Part shown: in pieces, positions 17,880 through 25,622 of the stretch | How positions within the stretch are numbered: the stretch's first letter is position 1 | How the letters are laid out: every line of letters starts with the position of its first letter | Source of the DNA: Sulfuritalea sp. | Lineage (GTDB): Bacteria > Pseudomonadota > Gammaproteobacteria > Burkholderiales > Rhodocyclaceae | DNA: 37,612 bases | Assembly (NCBI GenBank): GCA_030247575.1 | Contig: JAOTRV010000035.1 | Coordinates: 1 to 37,612 of the forward strand | Reading direction: 5' to 3' | Program-made: the position numbers and the translations under genes | Notes under the pieces: generated by a model | What the model saw: the letters and a program-made list of their open reading frames with translations, nothing else | The model's database searches: none | Told to the model about the DNA's origin: nothing

Positions 17880-19163
17880 ATGACCTACAACTTCGATACG
17901 CTGGCCCTGCATGCAGGCCAGGTGCCCGACGAAACCTACGGCGCGCGGGCGACGCCGATCTACCTCACCACCTCGTTCGTTTTCAAGGATTCCGACCAGG
18001 CCGCCGCGCTGTTCAACATGGAGCGCGCCGGCCACGTCTATTCGCGCATCTCGAATCCGACCAACGCCGTGCTCGAAGAGCGCATCGCGGCGCTCGAAGG
18101 CGGCGTCGGCGCGATTGCGGTAGCCTCGGGCCAGGCGGCGATGCACCTCGCGATCGCCACGCTGATGGGCGCCGGCAGCCACATCGTCGCCAGCCGTTCG
18201 CTCTACGGCGGCTCGCACAACCTGCTCGACTACACGCTGCCGCGCTTCGGCATCACCACCACCTTCGTCGATCCGCGCGATCTCGACGCCTGGCGCGCCG
18301 CCATCCGTCCCGAAACCCGGCTGCTGTTCGGCGAGACACTGGGCAACCCGGGCCTCGACGTGCTGGACATCCCTCAGGTGGCTGCGCTGGCCCACGAACA
18401 CGGCCTGCCGCTGATGGTGGACAGCACCTTCACCACGCCCTGGCTGATGCGCCCCTTCGACCACGGCGCCGACCTGATTTTTCATTCCGCGACCAAGTTC
18501 CTCGGCGGCCACGGCGTCGCCATCGGCGGCCTGCTGGTCGATGGCGGCAGCTTCGACTGGGGCAAGTCCGGCAAATTCCCGACCCTGACCGAGCCCTATG
18601 AAGGCTTCCACGGCATGGATTTCAGCGAGGAATCCACCGTCGCCGCCTTTCTGCTGCGCGCGCGCCGCGAAGGCCTGCGCGACTTCGGCGCCTGCATGAG
18701 CCCGATGACGGCCTTCCAGTTGCTGCAAGGCGTCGAAACGCTGCCGCTGCGCATGGAAAGGCACATCGCCAACACGCGCCAGGCGGTCGCCCATCTGGCC
18801 AGGCATGAAGCCGTGGCGAGCGTCGGCTACCCCGAACTGGAGAACCATCGCGACCATGCCCTGGCGCAAAAACTGCTGCCGCGCGGCGCCGGATCGGTGT
18901 TCAGTTTCACTTTGAAAGGCGGACGCGCCGCGGGTCGCAAGTTCATCGAATCCCTGCGCGTGTTTTCGCATCTGGCCAACGTCGGCGACGCCAAATCGCT
19001 GGTGATCCATCCCGCCTCCACCACCCATTTCCGCATGTCCGATGCGGCTCTGGTTGCCGCCGGCATCCACCCCGGCACCATCCGCCTGTCGATCGGCCTC
19101 GAAGATGCCGGCGATCTGCTCGAAGACCTCAACCGCGGCCTCGCTGCCGCCGCGAAGGTCTGA
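17880..19163 (+). CDS. metY: O-acetylhomoserine sulfhydrylase (MetY type)
   Basis: 427 residues, cystathionine gamma-synthase family of PLP enzymes. Recognisable elements include TLALHAGQVPDETYGARATP, YSRISNPTNAVLEERIAALE and ASGQAAMHLA. The PLP lysine is Lys206 in HSATKFLGGHG, and VFSHLANVGDAKSLVIHPAS and HPGTIRLSIGLED follow in the C-terminal part. Length and the insertion GKFPTLTEPYEGFHGMDF favour MetY, which makes homocysteine from O-acetylhomoserine and sulfide, over the shorter MetZ. Substrate (acetyl or succinyl) is inferred from this. The hydrolase gene starts two bases after its stop. Confidence 0.87.
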   Translation: MTYNFDTLALHAGQVPDETYGARATPIYLTTSFVFKDSDQAAALFNMERAGHVYSRISNPTNAVLEERIAALEGGVGAIAVASGQAAMHLAIATLMGAGSHIVASRSLYGGSHNLLDYTLPRFGITTTFVDPRDLDAWRAAIRPETRLLFGETLGNPGLDVLDIPQVAALAHEHGLPLMVDSTFTTPWLMRPFDHGADLIFHSATKFLGGHGVAIGGLLVDGGSFDWGKSGKFPTLTEPYEGFHGMDFSEESTVAAFLLRARREGLRDFGACMSPMTAFQLLQGVETLPLRMERHIANTRQAVAHLARHEAVASVGYPELENHRDHALAQKLLPRGAGSVFSFTLKGGRAAGRKFIESLRVFSHLANVGDAKSLVIHPASTTHFRMSDAALVAAGIHPGTIRLSIGLEDAGDLLEDLNRGLAAAAKV

Positions 19164-19165
19164 TC

Positions 19166-19981
19166 ATGCAGATCGAACTCAACGGCCAGACCGCCTACGC
19201 CTACACCGGCGGCAAGCCCTTCGATGCCGGCCTGCCCTGCGTCGTGTTCATCCACGGCGCGCAGAACGACCACAGCGTCTGGAGCCTGCAAAGCCGCTGG
19301 TTCGCCCACCACGGCTTTGCCGTGCTGGCCGTGGATCTGCCCGGCCACGGCCGCAGCGCCGGCGATCCGCTGCCGTCGATCGAGGCCCTGGCGGACTGGA
19401 TCGAACTGCTGCTGGAGAGAGTCGACGCCGGCAACACGGCAGACGGCGCGGCGAAAACCGTTTCGCTGGTCGGCCACAGCATGGGCTCGCTCACCGCGCT
19501 GGAATGCGCCGCGCGCCATCCGGCACGCATCGCGCGCATCGCGCTGATCGGCACCGCCGTGCCGATGCCGGTATCCGATGTCCTGCTCGGCCCGGCGAAG
19601 GACAACGAAGCCAAGGCGATCGCCATGATCAACGGCTGGTCGCATTCGCCGCGCGGCACCGTCGGCGGCAATACCGTGCCGGGCATGTGGATGATGGGCG
19701 CCGCGCGCCGCCTCATGGAACGGCAGAAACCCGGCGTGCTGCACAACGACCTGGCCGCCTGCAACGCCTACGGCCACGGCATGGAAGCCGCGGCGATGCT
19801 GGCCTGTCCGGCATTGGTCGTCAGCGGCAGCCGGGACATGATGACCCACCCCAAAGCCGCGGCGAAACTCGCTGCTGCGATCAAGGATGCCAGGAGCGTG
19901 AGCCTCGACGGCGCCGGCCACGCGTTGATGGCCGAGCAGCCCGATGCGCTGCTCGACGCCCTGCGCACTTTCATCCTCTGA
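19166..19981 (+). CDS. Alpha/beta-hydrolase fold protein
   Basis: 271 residues. The oxyanion-loop motif FIHGAQNDHSVW, the segment DLPGHGRSAG and the nucleophile elbow GHSMGS (Ser105) are clear. The acid is probably Asp in SGSRDMM and the base His in GAGHALM. No signal peptide is seen, so it is cytoplasmic. The substrate is unknown. It sits between metY and a DUF2189 membrane gene in a same-strand run with very short gaps. A role in hydrolysing a small ester or thioester linked to MetY activity is possible but not shown. Confidence 0.87.
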   Translation: MQIELNGQTAYAYTGGKPFDAGLPCVVFIHGAQNDHSVWSLQSRWFAHHGFAVLAVDLPGHGRSAGDPLPSIEALADWIELLLERVDAGNTADGAAKTVSLVGHSMGSLTALECAARHPARIARIALIGTAVPMPVSDVLLGPAKDNEAKAIAMINGWSHSPRGTVGGNTVPGMWMMGAARRLMERQKPGVLHNDLAACNAYGHGMEAAAMLACPALVVSGSRDMMTHPKAAAKLAAAIKDARSVSLDGAGHALMAEQPDALLDALRTFIL

Positions 19982-19985
19982 CCGC

Positions 19986-20762
19986 ATGGAGACGCCTGAG
20001 GCACAGCGCCGCCCGTTTCCCGTCGTCCGCGCCGGACTGCCGCTCACCTCACCGATCGACTGGCTGCGGCGCGGCGCAAGCGATCTCAAGGCCGGCGGTT
20101 TCGCCAGCCTGTTCTACGGCATCTGCTTCGCCGCCGGAGGCTTCGTGCTCTTCATGGCCTTCCGCCATGCCGTGCAGCTGGTCACGGCCGTCACCGCCGG
20201 GTTCATGCTGCTCGGACCGTTTCTCGCCCTCGGCCTCTACGAGCTCTCGCGCCGCCGCGAAACCGGCGAAACGCTGAGCCTGGCGGCCACGCTCACGGTC
20301 TGGAAGCGCAACATCAGTTGCTTCGGCATCTACTCGCTGATCCTGATCGTCATCTATCTGGTCTGGGCCCGCGCCTCGCTGGTGATCTTCGCCCTCTTCT
20401 ATCAGGGTGGCATGCCGACCCTGGGCAGCTTCATGACGCAGTTGCTGAAGTTCGACAATATCGAATTCATGCTGGCCTATCTCGTCGTGGGCGGCTTCTT
20501 TGCCATGCTGGTGTTTGCCGTTTCAGTGGTTTCCATCCCGATGATGCTGGAGCGCAACGAAGATACCATCACCGCCATGCTGGCCAGCTTTCTGGCGCTG
20601 GTGCGCAACCTGCCGATGATGCTGATCTGGGGCGCGCTGATCGTGCTGCTGACCGCGCTTGGCATCGCCCTGGCCTTCGTCGGCCTCATCATCACTATGC
20701 CGCTGGTGGGACACGCCACCTGGCATGCCTACCGCGCCCTGATCCAGCACCCTGCCCCATGA
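19986..20762 (+). CDS. DUF2189 integral membrane protein
   Basis: 258 residues from ATG 19986, four bases after the hydrolase stop. Five to six hydrophobic segments are visible, for example FASLFYGICFAAGGFVLFMA, LVTAVTAGFMLLGPFLAL, IYSLILIVIYLVWARA, LAYLVVGGFFAMLVFAVSVV and LIWGALIVLLTALGIALAFV. The N-terminal pattern SPIDWLRRGASDLKAGGFAS and GFMLLGPFLALGLYELSRR are characteristic of DUF2189. The function of the family is unknown. Its stop overlaps the MFS start (ATGA). Confidence 0.83.
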   Translation: METPEAQRRPFPVVRAGLPLTSPIDWLRRGASDLKAGGFASLFYGICFAAGGFVLFMAFRHAVQLVTAVTAGFMLLGPFLALGLYELSRRRETGETLSLAATLTVWKRNISCFGIYSLILIVIYLVWARASLVIFALFYQGGMPTLGSFMTQLLKFDNIEFMLAYLVVGGFFAMLVFAVSVVSIPMMLERNEDTITAMLASFLALVRNLPMMLIWGALIVLLTALGIALAFVGLIITMPLVGHATWHAYRALIQHPAP

Positions 20763-21943
20763 ACCATAAAAAGAACATCGCGCTGCTCGCTGCGGCGCAA
20801 GCCCTGCTGTTGACCAACGGCATCACGCTGGTGGCCATCAACGGCCTGCTCGGCCTGCAATTGGCGACGGACAAGCGGCTGGCCACCCTGCCCATCACCA
20901 CCTATGTGATCGGCGGCGCCCTCGCGACCCTGCCGGCCGCCTTCTTCATGAAGCGTTACGGCCGTCGCGCCGGCTTCATGCTCGGCGCCGGCATCGGCAT
21001 GCTCGGCGCGCTGATTTCCGCCTTCGCCGTGAGCATCGGCAGCTTCTGGCTGCTCTGTTTCGGTACCGTTTTCGCCGGCATCTACAACGCCTTCGGCCAG
21101 CAATACCGCTTCGCCGCCGCCGATGCCACGCCGCTCGACTGGAAGGGCAAGGCCATCTCCTTCACCCTCGCCGGCGGCATCCTCGGCGGCGTGATCGGGC
21201 CCGAAGTCGGCAAGCTGACGCGCACGCTGCTGGAGCCGACCTACCTCGCCAGCTACGGCGCGCTGATCGGCTTCGCCGCACTGTCCATGCTGATCGCCAG
21301 CCGGCTCGACATCCCGCCGCTGTCGGTCAGCGAACAGAAGGCCGTCGGCCGCCCCTTGCACCGGATCGCACGCCAGCCGGCTTTCGTCGTCGCCGTGCTG
21401 GCCGCCGCCTGCGGCTATGGCGTGATGAACCTGCTGATGACGGCGACCCCGCTGGCGATGGACATCTGCGGCCTGCCCTTCGCCGATACCGCCTTCATCC
21501 TGCAATGGCACGTCATCGCGATGTTCGCGCCGTCCTTCTTCACCGGCAGCCTGATCAAGCGCTTCGGCGTGCTGAACATCCTGATCGTCGGCGCCGCGCT
21601 GATGTTCGTCTGCATCGGCATCGCGCTCTCCGGCGTCACGCTGATGCATTTCTGGTGGGCGCTGGTGCTGCTGGGCGTCGGCTGGAACTTCCTGTTCATC
21701 GGCGGCACCACGCTGCTGACCGAGACCTATCGCCCCGAGGAAAAGGCCAAGGTGCAGGGCTCCAACGACTTCATCGTGCTCGGCGTGCAGGGCCTCACCT
21801 CGCTGTCGTCGGGCGTGCTGGTCACCAGCACCGGCTGGGCCAGCCTCAACACCTACGCCCTGCCCATCGTCGCCATGACAGCGCTGGCGACTGCGCTGCT
21901 GTGGCTGTACCGGCGAACGTCGCGTGGAGCGGCAGGCGCATGA
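20759..21943 (+). CDS. MFS transporter
   Basis: 394 residues with about 12 hydrophobic segments. The loop 2-3 region FFMKRYGRRAGFMLGAGIGM is a recognisable MFS signature with a GRR-type turn, and FFTGSLIKRFGVLNILIVGA is the corresponding loop in the second half. It resembles the YfkF/YttB-like group of uncharacterised MFS permeases in betaproteobacteria. The substrate is unknown. Both ends overlap neighbours by four bases (ATGA), so it is translationally coupled with the DUF2189 and YhhN-family genes. Confidence 0.88.
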   Translation: MNHKKNIALLAAAQALLLTNGITLVAINGLLGLQLATDKRLATLPITTYVIGGALATLPAAFFMKRYGRRAGFMLGAGIGMLGALISAFAVSIGSFWLLCFGTVFAGIYNAFGQQYRFAAADATPLDWKGKAISFTLAGGILGGVIGPEVGKLTRTLLEPTYLASYGALIGFAALSMLIASRLDIPPLSVSEQKAVGRPLHRIARQPAFVVAVLAAACGYGVMNLLMTATPLAMDICGLPFADTAFILQWHVIAMFAPSFFTGSLIKRFGVLNILIVGAALMFVCIGIALSGVTLMHFWWALVLLGVGWNFLFIGGTTLLTETYRPEEKAKVQGSNDFIVLGVQGLTSLSSGVLVTSTGWASLNTYALPIVAMTALATALLWLYRRTSRGAAGA

Positions 21944-22578
21944 ATCGGGTACTGCCTGTCGTCACTGCCGTCCTCGCGGCCTGCCTCTACCTGGTCGGGC
22001 TCGCGCTCGACCTGTTCTGGCTCAAGTTGCTGACCAAGCCGTGGCTGGTGGTCGCGCTCGCCTTGGCGGTGTGGAAGCACGCCGGCAGCGGCGCCGGACG
22101 CCGCATCGCTTGGGGCCTGCTGGCCGGCGCCGTGGGCGATGTCTGCCTGGCACTGCCCAATGCCTTTCTGCCGGGCATGATCGCCTTCGCCATCGGCCAC
22201 GGCCTGTACGTTGCCGCCTTCCTGCAATGGAGCCGCATCCCCGCGCCGGCGCTGCTGGCGCCGGTGGGCATCTTTGCGGCAACGGGGCTATGGCTGATGC
22301 TGCCGGGCGCCGGCGCGCTGACGCTGCCGCTGGTGGTCTATGTGCTCGTCATCGGTGCGATGATCTGGCGCGCAGCCGCCTGCGCGCTGGAAGCGCAGGA
22401 CGACGCGCTGATCCGCTGGGGCCCGCTGGCGGGCGCCATCCTGTTCGGCTTTTCCGACATGCTGATCGGCATCCACCGCTTCCACCAGCCCATGCCCGGC
22501 GCGGCGTTCGCCATCATCCTCACCTACTGGGCGGGACAGACGCTGTTCGCCGCCACGGCGATCAGGCGCAAGGCCTGA
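21940..22578 (+). CDS. YhhN/TMEM86 family membrane protein (lysoplasmalogenase-like)
   Basis: 212 residues and seven to eight hydrophobic segments. Family-typical motifs are KLLTKPWLVV, LLAGAVGDVCLALPNAFLPG, FAIGHGLYVAAF and AILFGFSDMLIGIHRF. The conserved acidic residues in the GDVCL and SDMLIG segments are those expected for the TMEM86-like active site. Eukaryotic and some bacterial members hydrolyse vinyl-ether lysophospholipids. The activity here is inferred only from family. It is the last gene of the run that starts at metY. Confidence 0.82.
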   Translation: MNRVLPVVTAVLAACLYLVGLALDLFWLKLLTKPWLVVALALAVWKHAGSGAGRRIAWGLLAGAVGDVCLALPNAFLPGMIAFAIGHGLYVAAFLQWSRIPAPALLAPVGIFAATGLWLMLPGAGALTLPLVVYVLVIGAMIWRAAACALEAQDDALIRWGPLAGAILFGFSDMLIGIHRFHQPMPGAAFAIILTYWAGQTLFAATAIRRKA

Positions 22579-22592
22579 CCGGCGCAGCGCAT

Positions 22593-22616
22593 CGCCGTGT
22601 CGCCGGCGTCGACTTT
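22593..22616 (-). repeat. 24-bp dispersed repeat, copy 1
   Basis: On the minus strand this matches the consensus core GTCGGCGCTGGCGACACGGC (preceded by AAA and followed by G) with two differences. See copy 3 for the exact consensus. The copy lies 15 bases after the end of the YhhN-family gene. Confidence 0.75.
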
Positions 22617-22718
22617 GGTCGGCGTCCCGGCAGCCCTGAAAGTCGGGCGGGGAATATGGTCTGCGCCAAAAGGCGACGGTCTGCATCTCGGCCACAACAG
22701 TCGTACTGTCCAATGCTG

Positions 22719-22742
22719 ATAGTCGGCGCTGGCGATACGGCG
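22719..22742 (+). repeat. 24-bp dispersed repeat, copy 2
   Basis: Plus-strand copy with two differences from the consensus (ATA for AAA, GAT for GAC). It forms an inverted pair both with copy 1, about 100 bases to its left, and with copy 3 beyond the HNH gene. Confidence 0.75.
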
Positions 22743-22903
22743 TTTATTTGGCCATTGCTGACAATGGCTCAGCTTGGACGAGCTACCGCTCCGTGCCCTG
22801 ATCTGCCGATCAGGTTTTCTCAGCCAACGTCGGCAGCGCAGCGAAACCGGCCATTGATGACAAAACATTTCAAATCGCCAGTCAGCCCTCCGCAAGCTGC
22901 TCT

Positions 22904-23470
22904 TTAGCCAAGCTTGTATGTAACCTTGGTATCGGTGATGGTGGCCTTTCCACGGTTCTGAAGCTCAGCGATCAGGCCAGTTACCTCGGCATCGGTATTC
23001 GTCCTCTGCTGTTGCTTAAGCAGTGCCTTGATAGTGCTGGCTAGTGTCGAAACCTTGCGTGGTCGAGATGCTCCCCTCTTCTTGAGGTCTGCCAGCACAA
23101 GGTCGATAGGGGCGGATGCGCCGTTGCCTAAGGTCGGAGCGGGTTTCGGGGCCGCTTTTTGAGTGATGGTACTCGGCGCTGTCGCAGCCGGGGCACAAAC
23201 GTTGCCGGGACATTGAAAGTTGCCACGCTGGTTGAGTACGATCTGTAACTTCTCTTTGATTGATTTGGAGCCCAGCAGATGATTGAGCGCCTTACAACAA
23301 GCAACGCAGTTATCGTCGTCGCTCGTTCCACCGTTTGCACTTGCAACTATATGTTCAACGGATGCAACTGCCTTCGGCAAGGGCTTCCGGCAGAAAAAGC
23401 ATTGGCCCCCTTGGGAAAATAGGAGGCGGTCAAGATGAGTGGTCATGTAGGAAGTCTCTATGTAGTGCAT
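22904..23470 (-). CDS. HNH-nuclease domain protein with a C-terminal helical domain
   Basis: 188 residues. The N-terminal half is an HNH/zinc module: CFFCRKPLP (Cys24, Cys27), SVEHIVASANGG (His40), DDDNCVACCKALNHLLGSKS (Asn54, Cys58/59, Asn63) and a later FQCPGNVC. The second CxxC of the classical HNH finger is altered (Leu where the second Cys is usual). A Pro/Ala/Thr-rich linker leads to a C-terminal ~75 residues (STLASTIKALLKQQ, then EVTGLIAELQNRGKATITD) that look like a small winged-helix DNA-binding fold. The GGAA before ATG 23470 supports this start, and ATG 23446 is an alternative. The gene has lower GC than its neighbours. The target and role are unknown. Confidence 0.78.
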   Translation of the reverse strand: MHYIETSYMTTHLDRLLFSQGGQCFFCRKPLPKAVASVEHIVASANGGTSDDDNCVACCKALNHLLGSKSIKEKLQIVLNQRGNFQCPGNVCAPAATAPSTITQKAAPKPAPTLGNGASAPIDLVLADLKKRGASRPRKVSTLASTIKALLKQQQRTNTDAEVTGLIAELQNRGKATITDTKVTYKLG

Positions 23471-23683
23471 TTAATCATTCCGGAAGCATAGCACTGGGAT
23501 AGAGCATTGGATATTCAGTCAGCTCAGGAAAATTGCATGACAGCTCCCAGTCTGAACCTGCCCGATAGGTTTTGCCGTCGAAAGGCTCTTGATGGCCGCA
23601 CCGAGGCTTAGAGAGAATGGTCATCGATGACCGCTTCGGCCGAGAAGCAGCCGGCGCCACAATTCGTCGCGAACCACCCTGCT

Positions 23684-23707
23684 CGCCGTGTCGCCAGCGC
23701 CGACTTT
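23684..23707 (-). repeat. 24-bp dispersed repeat, copy 3 (consensus copy)
   Basis: On the minus strand this copy reads AAA, then GTCGGCGCTGGCGACACGGC, then G, and serves as the consensus. The inner 15 bases GTCGGCGCTGGCGAC are a partial palindrome (GTCG/CGAC plus a C-G and G-T pair). Together with copy 2 it brackets the HNH gene in inverted orientation. Confidence 0.8.
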
Positions 23708-23720
23708 TACCGCCGCTCTG

Positions 23721-23738
23721 CCGTAGCGCCCGCTACGG
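23721..23738. repeat. Perfect 8-base-arm palindrome
   Basis: CCGTAGCG and CGCTACGG separated by CC, 13 bases beyond copy 3 of the 24-bp repeat. No T-run follows on either strand, so it is not an obvious terminator. It may be part of the repeat unit or a protein-binding site. Confidence 0.5.
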
Positions 23739-23817
23739 GCCAGCCGGTTTGCTCTTGGACAGCAGCCGGGGAAGATAGAATGGCTGCCTTTTCGCCACCG
23801 GCTGCGGCGATATTTCA

Positions 23818-25452
23818 ATGCGACTGACCGAACTCAAACTTCACCTCGACCACAGCGAAAGCGAACTGCGCGCGGCAATCCTCCACCGCCTGGGCATTGC
23901 GGCGGACGAACTGCTCGGCTTTTCGATCTTTCGCCGCAGCTACGACGCCCGCAAGCCTTCTGCCATCGTCTTCATCTACACGCTGGATATCGAGGTCAAG
24001 AACGAGAAGGCCGTCCTGACCCGTCTGCGCGGCGATCGCCATGTCGGTCCGACGCCGGACACGAGTTATCACTTCGTCGCCAAGGCGCCGCCGACGCCGC
24101 CGGTGCCGCGCCCGGTGGTGATCGGCACCGGCCCCTGCGGCCTGTTCGCCGGGCTGATCCTGGCGCAGATGGGTTTTCGCCCGCTCATCCTCGAACGCGG
24201 CAAGGCCGTGCGCGAGCGCACCCAGGACACCTGGGGCCTGTGGCGCAAGGGCCAGTTGAATCCGGAGTCCAACGTCCAGTTCGGCGAAGGCGGCGCCGGC
24301 ACGTTTTCCGACGGCAAGCTCTACAGCCAGATCAAGGACCCCGAATATCGCGGGCGCAAGGTGCTGACCGAATTCGTCAAGGCCGGCGCGCCGGCGGAAA
24401 TCCTCTATGTCGCCAAGCCACACATCGGCACCTTCAAGCTGGTCGGCATGGTCGAGAACATGCGCGCCGAGATCGAGGCGCTGGGCGGCGAGATCCGCTT
24501 CGGCAGCCGCGTCGATGACATCGATATCGAGCAGGGCCAGATGTGCAGCCAAATTCGCGGCCTGCGCCTGGCCGACGGCGAAACCCTCGCCGCCACGCAT
24601 GTCGTGCTGGCGGTCGGCCACAGCGCGCGCGACACCTTTGCCATGCTGCACCGGCGCGGAGTGCATATCGAAGCCAAGCCGTTTTCGATCGGCGTGCGCA
24701 TCGAACATCCGCAGTCGCTGATCGACCGCGCGCGCCTGGGCAGGAACGCCGGCAACCCGCTGCTCGGCGCGGCGGATTACAAGCTGGTGCACCACTGCGC
24801 CAATGGCCGCTCGGCCTACAGCTTCTGCATGTGTCCCGGCGGCACCGTGGTGGCGGCCACCTCGGAGCCGGGCCGCGTGGTGACCAACGGCATGAGCCAG
24901 TATTCGCGCAACGAGCGCAACGCCAACAGCGCGCTGGTGGTCGGCGTCACGCCGGCCGATTACCCCGGCAGCGACACTGATCCGCTGGCCGGCATTGCCT
25001 TCCAGCGCCACTGGGAAAGCCTCGCCTTCGAGGCCGGCGGCGGCAACTACAACGCGCCGGCGCAGCGCGTCGACGACTTCCTCGCCGGCCGGCCGTCGAC
25101 CACGCTCGGCTCGGTGGTGCCGTCCTATACCCCCGGCGTGCAGCCGACCGATCTGGCGCGCTGCCTGCCCGATTACGTGGTCGCCGCGCTGCGCGAATCG
25201 CTGCCGGCCTTCGGCAGGGAGATCGCCGGCTTCGCGATGGACGACGCGCTGCTGACCGGGGTCGAGACGCGCACCTCGTCGCCGATCCGCATCACGCGCA
25301 ACGAGGAATTCCAGAGCCTCAACACGCGCGGCCTGTTTCCCGCCGGCGAAGGCGCCGGCTATGCGGGAGGAATTCTCTCGGCGGCGGTCGACGGCATCAA
25401 GGTCGCCGAAGCCGTGGCCTTGAGCCTGACACGCAAGACCTCACCTGATTAG
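23818..25452 (+). CDS. FAD-dependent oxidoreductase (COG2509-type)
   Basis: 544 residues. A ~90-residue N-terminal domain (LRAAILHRLGIAADELLGFS, FIYTLDIEVKNEKAVL) precedes the FAD-binding Rossmann motif VVIGTGPCGLFAGLILAQMG at about residue 100. Later elements include LERGKAVRERTQDT, GEGGAGTFSDGKLYS, VLAVGHSARDTFAML and the closing FAD contact GLFPAGEGAGYAGGILSAAV. This layout matches the widespread uncharacterised FAD-utilising dehydrogenase family. The substrate is unknown and the protein is probably cytoplasmic. It converges with hupK across the double palindrome at 25472-25576. Confidence 0.88.
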   Translation: MRLTELKLHLDHSESELRAAILHRLGIAADELLGFSIFRRSYDARKPSAIVFIYTLDIEVKNEKAVLTRLRGDRHVGPTPDTSYHFVAKAPPTPPVPRPVVIGTGPCGLFAGLILAQMGFRPLILERGKAVRERTQDTWGLWRKGQLNPESNVQFGEGGAGTFSDGKLYSQIKDPEYRGRKVLTEFVKAGAPAEILYVAKPHIGTFKLVGMVENMRAEIEALGGEIRFGSRVDDIDIEQGQMCSQIRGLRLADGETLAATHVVLAVGHSARDTFAMLHRRGVHIEAKPFSIGVRIEHPQSLIDRARLGRNAGNPLLGAADYKLVHHCANGRSAYSFCMCPGGTVVAATSEPGRVVTNGMSQYSRNERNANSALVVGVTPADYPGSDTDPLAGIAFQRHWESLAFEAGGGNYNAPAQRVDDFLAGRPSTTLGSVVPSYTPGVQPTDLARCLPDYVVAALRESLPAFGREIAGFAMDDALLTGVETRTSSPIRITRNEEFQSLNTRGLFPAGEGAGYAGGILSAAVDGIKVAEAVALSLTRKTSPD

Positions 25453-25471
25453 CCACGGCGGTATCCATTCT

Positions 25472-25576
25472 CCCTCCCCTTCAAGGGGAGGGCCGGAGAG
25501 GGGATGGGGGACGTGAGCGACACGAGCAACGCCCATATCCCCATCCCCCCTCCATCTCCCCCCTTGAAGGGGGGAG
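25472..25576. repeat. Double-palindrome intergenic element
   Basis: Two perfect palindromes, CCCTCCCCTT-C-AAGGGGAGGG (25472-25492) and CTCCCCCCTT-G-AAGGGGGGAG (25556-25576), bracket a ~60-base centre. The centre flanks are also roughly complementary (GAGAGGGGATGGGGG against CCCCATCCCCCCTCC), so the whole ~105 bases form a long imperfect inverted repeat. It lies between convergent genes and may act as a bidirectional terminator. It resembles a non-autonomous or REP-like element. Confidence 0.72.
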
Positions 25577-25622
25577 GGCAAACTCGGCTGACGCTTCGGT
25601 CCGACAGCTGAACTTCATGACC

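Larger units (their letters stand above)
22579..22903. other. Gene-free stretch with dispersed repeats
   Basis: 325 bases between the YhhN-family gene and the convergent HNH gene. It holds two oppositely oriented copies of a 24-bp repeat (22593-22616 and 22719-22742), and further on GAAACCGGCCATTGATG, which resembles on the opposite strand a GGCCGGTTTC stretch near 30300. Short open frames here have no recognisable product. No clear terminator is seen. Confidence 0.6.
23471..23817. other. Gene-free stretch upstream of the HNH and FAD-oxidoreductase genes
   Basis: 347 bases between divergent genes. It contains the third copy of the 24-bp repeat (23684-23707), an 8-base-arm palindrome at 23721-23738 and the segment ATGACCGCTTCGGCCGAGAA near 23630. 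Part of that segment (ATGACCGCTT) recurs near 30114. A weak promoter-like pair TTGGAC (23755) and TAGAAT (23776, 15-base spacer) precedes the FAD gene. I see no convincing small gene. Confidence 0.55.

Noticed and set aside
17757-17880. GC-rich inverted repeat after the DUF465 gene as a terminator
   Set aside because: GCGCCGCCG and its partner are complementary but no T-run follows on either strand.
16932-19070. Minus-strand open frame of 712 codons opposite the CBS, DUF465 and metY genes
   Set aside because: It runs through three recognisable genes and a palindromic repeat, and its composition is typical of antisense frames.
22524-22895. Minus-strand frame of 123 codons in the gene-free stretch after the YhhN-family gene
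   Set aside because: No recognisable protein features. It runs through both repeat copies and into the YhhN-family gene.
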